NCBI GenBank assembly: GCA_902795355.1
Contig: CADBKZ010000004.1
Span: forward strand, 1 to 64,000
Source of the DNA: an uncultured Ruminococcus sp.
GTDB taxonomy: Bacteria; Bacillota; Clostridia; Oscillospirales; CAG-272
DNA: 64,000 nucleotides
Reading direction: 5' to 3'
In this document: piece after piece, positions 58,681 through 64,000 of the stretch
Layout of the letters: each line of letters opens with the position of its first letter
Numbering within the stretch: the first letter of the stretch is position 1
Notes under the pieces: generated by a model
Seen by the model: the letters and a program-made list of their open reading frames with translations, nothing else
What the model was told of the DNA's origin: nothing
Databases searched by the model: none
Made by a program: the position numbers and the translations under genes

Positions 58681-61600
58681 ATGAACGGTTTTGTTCATCT
58701 GCATTTGCATAGCGAATACAGCCTGCTTGACGGCGCCTGCCGCGTTTCGGAAATTCCGAAGCGCGTCAAAGAGGTCGGGCAGAACGCGGTTGCCATTACC
58801 GACCACGGGGTTATGTACGGCGCGGTCGCTTTCTGGCAGGCATGCCGCGCCGAGGGGATCAAACCCATCATTGGGTGCGAGGTCTATGTGGCGCACGGGT
58901 CGCGTTTTCAAAAGGTCAACACAGGGGACGGCTATGCCGACCATCTGGTTCTGCTTTGCGAGAACGAAACGGGCTACCGCAACCTCTCGGAAATGGTTTC
59001 CCTTTCGTTTACCGAAGGATTTTACAACAAACCGCGCGTGGACGAGGAGTTGCTCCGCACCCATGCCGAGGGGCTGATCGCGCTTTCGGCCTGCCTTGGG
59101 GGCCGGATTCCGAAACTGCTTGCCAAAGGCGACTTGGAAGGCGCGCGGGAGACCGCGCTGCGCTACCGCGACCTCTTCGGCGAAGATCGGTTTTATATTG
59201 AATTGCAGGACCACGGTCTGCCCGAGCAGAGAACCATGGTTCCCATGCTGGCCGACCTTGCCCGCGAATGCGGGATCCCGCTGGTTGCAACCAACGATTG
59301 CCATTATCTCCGCCGCCGCGACGCGAACACGCAGGCGGTGCTGATGTGCATTCAGACCAACACCACCGTGGACGCGGGACGCCCCGCCGCATTTGCCACC
59401 GACGAGTTCTACCTGAAAGACGAAACCGAGATGGCCATGGCCTTCCGCGCCTATCCCGAGGCGATTGCCAACACGCTCCGCATTGCCGAGCGCTGCAACG
59501 TCGAATTTGATTTTTCCAAAACCTATCTGCCCAAATTTCCCTGTCCCTTGGGCGAGACCGCCGAGGCGCACTTGCGCGACCTGACCGAAAAAGGGTACGC
59601 TAACCGCCTTGCTAACGGAACGCTGCTTTACGGCGCGCATACGGAGCGCGAATACCGCGAACGGTTGGAATATGAACTTTCGGTGATCAACAGCATGGGA
59701 TACGCGGATTATTTTCTGATCGTGCAGGACTATGTTTCGTTCGCGCGCTCCAAGGATATTCCCGTTGGTCCGGGGCGCGGTTCCGGCGCGGGAAGCCTTG
59801 TGGCGTTCTCGCTCGGGATTACCGATGTGGATCCGCTCCGCTTCGATCTGCTTTTCGAGCGGTTTCTCAACCCCGAGCGCGTCAGCATGCCGGATATTGA
59901 CATGGATTTTTGCTACAACCGCCGCGACGAGGTGATCGACTATGTTGCGAGACGTTACGGAAAAGACCACGTTTCGCAGATCATTACGTTCGGAACGCTC
60001 GCGGCGCGCGCTTCCATCCGCGATGTGGGACGCGCGCTCGGTATGCCGTATGCCGATGTGGATGTGGTGGCCCGCGCGGTCCCGCAGGAGCTGAACATCA
60101 CCATTGCGGCCGCGTTGCAGGGCAAGGAGCTGAAAACGCTCTACGACAATTCCGAGGATGTGCGCCGTTTGGTGGATACCGCCATGGCGCTCGAGGGCAT
60201 GCCGCGCAACATTTCGGTTCACGCGGCCGGCGTTGTAATTACCGACCGCCCTGTTTCCAGCTACGTTCCGCTGGCGGTCAGCAACGGAACGGTGGTCACG
60301 CAGTTCGATATGGACACCATCGCGCATCTCGGCCTGCTGAAATTCGATTTTCTCGCTTTGCGCTATCTCACCATTCTCCACGACGCGGAAACCCAGATAC
60401 GGGAGAGGGAACCCGATTTCAGCGTTGAGAATCTGCCGATGGACGACGCGGAGACCTATCGCCTGATTTCGTCCGGAAAAACAAGCGGCGTGTTTCAGCT
60501 GGAATCGGCGGGCATGCAGAAAATGCTTGCGTCTCTCTCGCCCGAACGGATCGACGACGTAATCGCCGCGATCGCGCTCTACCGCCCGGGACCCATGGAG
60601 TCGATCCCGCGCTTCATCGAGGGGCGGCACCACCCCGAGAAGGTGCATTACGACACCCCCGAGCTGGAACCCATCCTGCGCTCCACCTATGGGGTCACGC
60701 TCTATCAGGAGCAGGTTATGAGCATCTTCCGCAATCTCGCGGGCTACACCTTCGGGCATGCGGACGTGGTTCGCCGCGCCATGTCCAAAAAGAAAGCCAA
60801 CGTTCTGTTGGCGGAGCGCGAGGCGTTTGTGGCGGGAGCGCGGGAGCACGGAATTGAAACGGCCGTTGCGGAAAAACTCTTTGCGGACATGGAAAGTTTT
60901 GCCAACTATGCCTTCAACAAATCCCATGCCGCGGCCTATGCGGTAATCTGCTACCGCACCGCTTACCTCAAACAGCACTACCCGCGCGAATATCTTTCCG
61001 CGCTGATGACGAGCGTTCTCGGCAACCAGCCGAAGATCGCCGAGTATATTTCGGAATGTTCTTCGCGCGGGATCCGCGTTCTCCCGCCGGACATCAATGA
61101 AAGCCGCGCCGATTTCTCGGTCAGCGGGCAGGATATCCGCTTCGGCCTTCTTGCCATTAAAAATGTGGGCGGCAGTTTTCTCGAGCGGATTCTGGAAGAG
61201 CGGAAGCACGGCAAATTTACCTCGTTTGAGGATTTTGTCAACCGCATGCCCGCCGCCGACCTGAACCGGCGGATGGTGGAAGCGTTGATCAAGGCGGGAA
61301 CGTTCGATCGGCTCGGCGTGTTCCGCAGCCGCCTGCTCGCGGCATACGAAACTTTGCTCGATCAGGCCGCGGAGAAGGGGAAGAACAACCTTGCGGGTCA
61401 GCTTGATATGTTTTCCATGTTTGCCGCCGCGGATCAACCGTCCTATTTCTCCTATCCGCCGCTCCCCGATTTGAGCGTTCGGGAAAAACTGATGATGGAG
61501 CGCGAGGCCGCCGGAATGTTTTTCTCCGGTTCCATGATGGAGAGCTTCTCCAAACATCTTGCCGCGCTGAATCCGCAACCGATCTCCGAATATGTCTCGG

Positions 61601-62181
61601 AAGATTCCGATGCGCCCGATCGCGCCCGCGCTTCCGTTGCGGGAATGATCACTTCCGTTTCGGTCAAAACCACGAAAAACGGCGAACGTATGGCGTTTTT
61701 CACGCTGGAAGATCAATATGCCGAAATGGAATGCGTGGTGTTTGCCAAGAGCTTTTCCGAGGCGGGACATCTCGTTCGGGCGGACAACGCCGTGTTTGTT
61801 TCGGGCAGCATTTCCCGCCGCGAGGACGAGCCGCCCAAGCTGTTGGTCAACCGCATGGAAGAATTGGTGGAAAACGCGAATTATCGGGATCCCGAACCGA
61901 GCGAGCAGGGCGGGTCCGACGCGCCGCAAGCCGCGGCGGCGTCCGCTCCCGCCGCAAAGCCGACCCCTCGCCGGCTTTTCCTGCGCGTTCCCGATTTTTC
62001 CTGCGAGCGGTATCAGAAAGCGAAAAACCTGACCGAGATTTTCGACGGCGCGTTTCCCGTGGTGTTCTACGACGCTTCCGCGAAAAAATACGATTTTGAG
62101 CACCGCGGCGTTATGTTGAGCGACTATCTGACGGCGCAGCTGCGCGAGCTTCTCGGCGCGGAAAACGTGATTCTGAAATAA
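58681..62181 (+). CDS. dnaE: DNA polymerase III subunit alpha
   Basis: DnaE polymerises DNA; in Firmicutes it works beside PolC in lagging-strand synthesis. The 1166-aa product starts with the PHP domain (FVHLHLHSEYSLLDGACRVS, ITDHGVMYGAV), has the polymerase active site in GPGRGSGAGSLV and MPDIDMDF, a helix-hairpin-helix region, and an OB-fold near residue 980-1050 (ASVAGMITSVSVKTTKNGER). Residues about 1075-1105 are an alanine-rich linker before a short C-terminal tail. GAAAGGAGATCGAA gives the start. Confidence 0.96.
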   Translation: MNGFVHLHLHSEYSLLDGACRVSEIPKRVKEVGQNAVAITDHGVMYGAVAFWQACRAEGIKPIIGCEVYVAHGSRFQKVNTGDGYADHLVLLCENETGYRNLSEMVSLSFTEGFYNKPRVDEELLRTHAEGLIALSACLGGRIPKLLAKGDLEGARETALRYRDLFGEDRFYIELQDHGLPEQRTMVPMLADLARECGIPLVATNDCHYLRRRDANTQAVLMCIQTNTTVDAGRPAAFATDEFYLKDETEMAMAFRAYPEAIANTLRIAERCNVEFDFSKTYLPKFPCPLGETAEAHLRDLTEKGYANRLANGTLLYGAHTEREYRERLEYELSVINSMGYADYFLIVQDYVSFARSKDIPVGPGRGSGAGSLVAFSLGITDVDPLRFDLLFERFLNPERVSMPDIDMDFCYNRRDEVIDYVARRYGKDHVSQIITFGTLAARASIRDVGRALGMPYADVDVVARAVPQELNITIAAALQGKELKTLYDNSEDVRRLVDTAMALEGMPRNISVHAAGVVITDRPVSSYVPLAVSNGTVVTQFDMDTIAHLGLLKFDFLALRYLTILHDAETQIREREPDFSVENLPMDDAETYRLISSGKTSGVFQLESAGMQKMLASLSPERIDDVIAAIALYRPGPMESIPRFIEGRHHPEKVHYDTPELEPILRSTYGVTLYQEQVMSIFRNLAGYTFGHADVVRRAMSKKKANVLLAEREAFVAGAREHGIETAVAEKLFADMESFANYAFNKSHAAAYAVICYRTAYLKQHYPREYLSALMTSVLGNQPKIAEYISECSSRGIRVLPPDINESRADFSVSGQDIRFGLLAIKNVGGSFLERILEERKHGKFTSFEDFVNRMPAADLNRRMVEALIKAGTFDRLGVFRSRLLAAYETLLDQAAEKGKNNLAGQLDMFSMFAAADQPSYFSYPPLPDLSVREKLMMEREAAGMFFSGSMMESFSKHLAALNPQPISEYVSEDSDAPDRARASVAGMITSVSVKTTKNGERMAFFTLEDQYAEMECVVFAKSFSEAGHLVRADNAVFVSGSISRREDEPPKLLVNRMEELVENANYRDPEPSEQGGSDAPQAAAASAPAAKPTPRRLFLRVPDFSCERYQKAKNLTEIFDGAFPVVFYDASAKKYDFEHRGVMLSDYLTAQLRELLGAENVILK

Positions 62182-62270
62182 GCGGATTTTCATAGCGTAT
62201 AGCAAAAAAACGACCTTTTTCGCAAACCGAATCCGCTTATCCTTTGTTTGTTCTTTCCCTTTGGAAAAGT

Positions 62271-62318
62271 TTGAAAGGGGCGCTCCCTTTCCTCGCGGAA
62301 AAGGAGCGCCCCTTTCAA
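62271..62318. terminator. Bidirectional terminator between dnaE and the Fe-S operon
   Basis: GAAAGGGGCGCTCC / GGAGCGCCCCTTTC is a perfect 14-bp stem with a 16-base loop between convergent genes. Short T/A runs flank it on both sides. Confidence 0.8.
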
Positions 62319-62338
62319 GGTCTTTGCCCGTTTTGGTT

Positions 62339-62779
62339 TTATTCTGCGTCGTGTTCGCCGCAGTGCGCGCAATCGCCCGCGCAGAACTCTTTTGCGTCGT
62401 AGGCAATGCCGTGTTTGTCGTAGTAGTCTTTAACCGCGGCGCGAACGGCTTCCTCGGCGAGAACCGAGCAATGGAGCTTGTGGGCGGGAAGGCCGTCGAG
62501 CGCTTCCACAACCGCTTTGTTGGAAAGTTCGAGCGCCTCGGTAATCGGCTTGCCCTTGATCATTTCGGTTGCCATGGAAGAGGACGCAATCGCGCTTCCG
62601 CAACCGAACGTATTGAATTTTACGTCGGTAATAATGCCGTTATCATCCACCTTGATATACATTTTCATAATGTCGCCGCATTTGGCGTTTCCAACTTCGC
62701 CGATTCCGTCCGCATCGTCCATTTTGCCAACGTTGCGGGGGTTCTGAAAATGGTCCATCACCTTTTCGCTGTAAAGCAT
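62339..62779 (-). CDS. iscU: Fe-S cluster scaffold protein, IscU/NifU-N type
   Basis: The scaffold receives sulfur from the desulfurase and assembles Fe-S clusters. The 146-aa product has the three cluster cysteines in GNAKCGDIM, FGCGSAIASSS and LHCSVLAEEA, and the D-P-R-N type start HFQNPRNVGKMDD. A C-terminal tail adds CAGDCAHCGEHD, an extra cysteine cluster often seen in Clostridia scaffolds. It starts 18 bases after the desulfurase gene. Confidence 0.93.
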   Translation of the reverse strand: MLYSEKVMDHFQNPRNVGKMDDADGIGEVGNAKCGDIMKMYIKVDDNGIITDVKFNTFGCGSAIASSSMATEMIKGKPITEALELSNKAVVEALDGLPAHKLHCSVLAEEAVRAAVKDYYDKHGIAYDAKEFCAGDCAHCGEHDAE

Positions 62780-62797
62780 TGCTGTAATCTCCTTTTT

Positions 62798-63991
62798 TTA
62801 TTTAGCAAAGAAATGTTTGCGTTTGCCGCATTCAAGGTCTTCCCAAACGGGCGACATTCCCCGCAGGTAATTCACCACCTGCGGAACGGCTTCCAGAATA
62901 TAATCGATCTGCTCTTCCGTGTTGGTTTCGTCAATCGAAAGGCGCAAAGAGCCGTGCGCCACCTCGTGGGGAATCCCGAGCGAGAGCAGCACGTGGCTCG
63001 GGTCCAGCGAGCCGGACGTGCATGCCGAGCCGGACGACGAGGAAATGCCGCGCATATCGAGCAGGAGCAGGAGCGATTCGCCCTCGATGCCCTCAAAGCA
63101 GAAATTCACAATCCCCGGTACGCGGCGTTCGCGGTCGCCGTTGAGGTGCGAGTAGGGAATTTTGCGCAGTCCGGTAATCAGTTTTTCGCGCAGGGGAACG
63201 ACCTTTGCCGTGTTTTCTTCAAGGTGCGCCGTCGCTTCTTTGAGAGCCGCCGCCATTCCCACAATCGAGGGGGTATTTTCGGTTCCCGCACGTTTTCCGC
63301 GCTCCTGCGCCCCGCCTTCGATCAGCGTTGCAAGCCGGATGCCGCGGCGGGCGTACAAAACGCCAACGCCTTTCGGTCCGTGGAATTTATGAGCCGAGAG
63401 AGAAAGCATGTCAATGTTGTCTTTCGCAACGTCAATGGGGAGATGCCCCACGGCTTGTACCGCGTCGGTGTGGAACAGCACGCCCTTTTCGCGGCAGATC
63501 GCGCCGATTTCGCGAACGGGTTGGATCGTTCCGATCTCGTTGTTCGCGTACATCACCGTTACCAAAGCCGTTTCGGGGCGGATAGCCGCGCGAACATCGT
63601 CGGGCGAAACCACGCCGTTTTCATGAACGTCGAGCAACGTGATCTCGTATCCTTCTTTCGCCAATTTTTCAAGCGCGTGCAGAACGGCATGATGCTCGAA
63701 CTTTGTGGAAATAATGTGTTTTTTCTGTTTTGCCGCGCCGAGCTTCACGGCTGTGAGAATGGCTTGATTGTCGGCTTCCGAGCCGCCGGAGGTAAAGGTG
63801 ATCTCCTTTGCCGTGGCTCCGAGACATTCCGCAATCTCCTCGCGCGCTTTTTCCAGCACGACTTTCGCTTCCTGACCAACGGTATGCAGGCTGGAAGGGT
63901 TGCCCCAAACCGTGCGCATCGCTTCGGTCATGGCGTTGATCGCGGCTTCGCTCATTTCGGTGGTTGCCGCGTGGTCTGCGTAAACTTGCAT
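62798..63991 (-). CDS. nifS: Cysteine desulfurase, NifS/IscS family
   Basis: The PLP enzyme takes sulfur from cysteine for Fe-S clusters. The 397-aa product has MQVYADHAATTEMSEAAINA, the PLP histidine region FEHHAVLHALEKL, the lysine in SLSAHKFHGPKGVGVLYAR near residue 205, and the catalytic cysteine in ISSSSGSACTSGSLDPSHV. Pairing with the scaffold gene marks a NIF-type system. The start lies ten bases from the window edge, so its ribosome site and any IscR-like gene are not visible. Confidence 0.94.
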   Translation of the reverse strand: MQVYADHAATTEMSEAAINAMTEAMRTVWGNPSSLHTVGQEAKVVLEKAREEIAECLGATAKEITFTSGGSEADNQAILTAVKLGAAKQKKHIISTKFEHHAVLHALEKLAKEGYEITLLDVHENGVVSPDDVRAAIRPETALVTVMYANNEIGTIQPVREIGAICREKGVLFHTDAVQAVGHLPIDVAKDNIDMLSLSAHKFHGPKGVGVLYARRGIRLATLIEGGAQERGKRAGTENTPSIVGMAAALKEATAHLEENTAKVVPLREKLITGLRKIPYSHLNGDRERRVPGIVNFCFEGIEGESLLLLLDMRGISSSSGSACTSGSLDPSHVLLSLGIPHEVAHGSLRLSIDETNTEEQIDYILEAVPQVVNYLRGMSPVWEDLECGKRKHFFAK

Positions 63992-64000
63992 GAATCAATC

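Noticed and set aside
57766..62511. 1,581-codon open frame on the minus strand
   Set aside because: Antisense of whiA and dnaE; no recognisable motif, and base composition makes stops rare on this strand.

Overview
The window reads as a chromosome segment of a GC-rich Clostridia-type Firmicute, probably an uncultured gut lineage that forms spores or descends from spore formers. Evidence: a T-box leader in front of ileS, a WhiA gene, FakA/FakB fatty-acid kinase genes, a GEMM-I cyclic-di-GMP riboswitch, a cotJABC spore-coat operon, and SigA-type promoters with an almost invariant 17-bp spacer. Coding density is high, and long antisense reading frames are common because of base composition.

Layout. 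0-4 kb: an exported beta-helix-like protein and a 40-aa peptide gene, bracketed by mosaic hairpin repeats. 4-9 kb (minus strand): plsY, fakA, fakB (use of exogenous fatty acids for phospholipid), then a TetR regulator and a CDP-alcohol phosphatidyltransferase. 9-10.8 kb: ribokinase, a flavodoxin-fold protein, tRNA-Lys. 11.2-26.5 kb: a cyclic-di-GMP and surface-fibre region. It holds a GGDEF protein, an EAL protein, a c-di-GMP-I riboswitch with a terminator, a degenerate EAL protein, a membrane-anchored fibre-like protein, a TasA-like subunit, a SipW-type signal peptidase, a membrane-bound McrB-like AAA+ ATPase, a large partner with a DUF2357-like segment, a second SipW-type peptidase, a small coiled-coil protein, and a sensor with degenerate GGDEF plus intact EAL. 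26.5-31.2 kb: T-box, ileS, lspA, rluD-like gene. 31.4-39.3 kb: an exonuclease with an Arg-rich tail, then a DeoR regulator, galT, a heparinase II/III-like protein, KDPG aldolase and KDG kinase, which look like a uronate/hexose catabolic set. 39.5-48.6 kb: the cotJABC operon (minus strand), whose cotJC is split by a 7.85-kb element carrying Fic, ParB, TnpV, MobC, an AAA_14/DUF4143 ATPase, a possible structured RNA and a large serine recombinase. 48.8-56.6 kb (minus): parC-like topoisomerase, sua5, prfA, an M18 aminopeptidase, coaE and a Gfo/Idh/MocA oxidoreductase. 56.7-62.2 kb (plus): murB, whiA, dnaE. 62.3-64 kb (minus): iscU-like scaffold and cysteine desulfurase.

Two places stand out. First, the 7,848-bp element interrupts cotJC between codons 61 and 62. 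Exact excision would restore a 203-codon reading frame, as sporulation intervening elements such as skin do. The recombinase reading frame runs through the attachment site, so the integrated and circular forms would encode different C-termini (562 versus about 617 aa). Second, the 11-26 kb region joins c-di-GMP synthesis, breakdown, RNA sensing and a receptor-like EAL protein with a TasA/SipW-type fibre locus. That locus also contains an unusual membrane AAA+ ATPase and its partner. Both interpretations are inferences from sequence and context.
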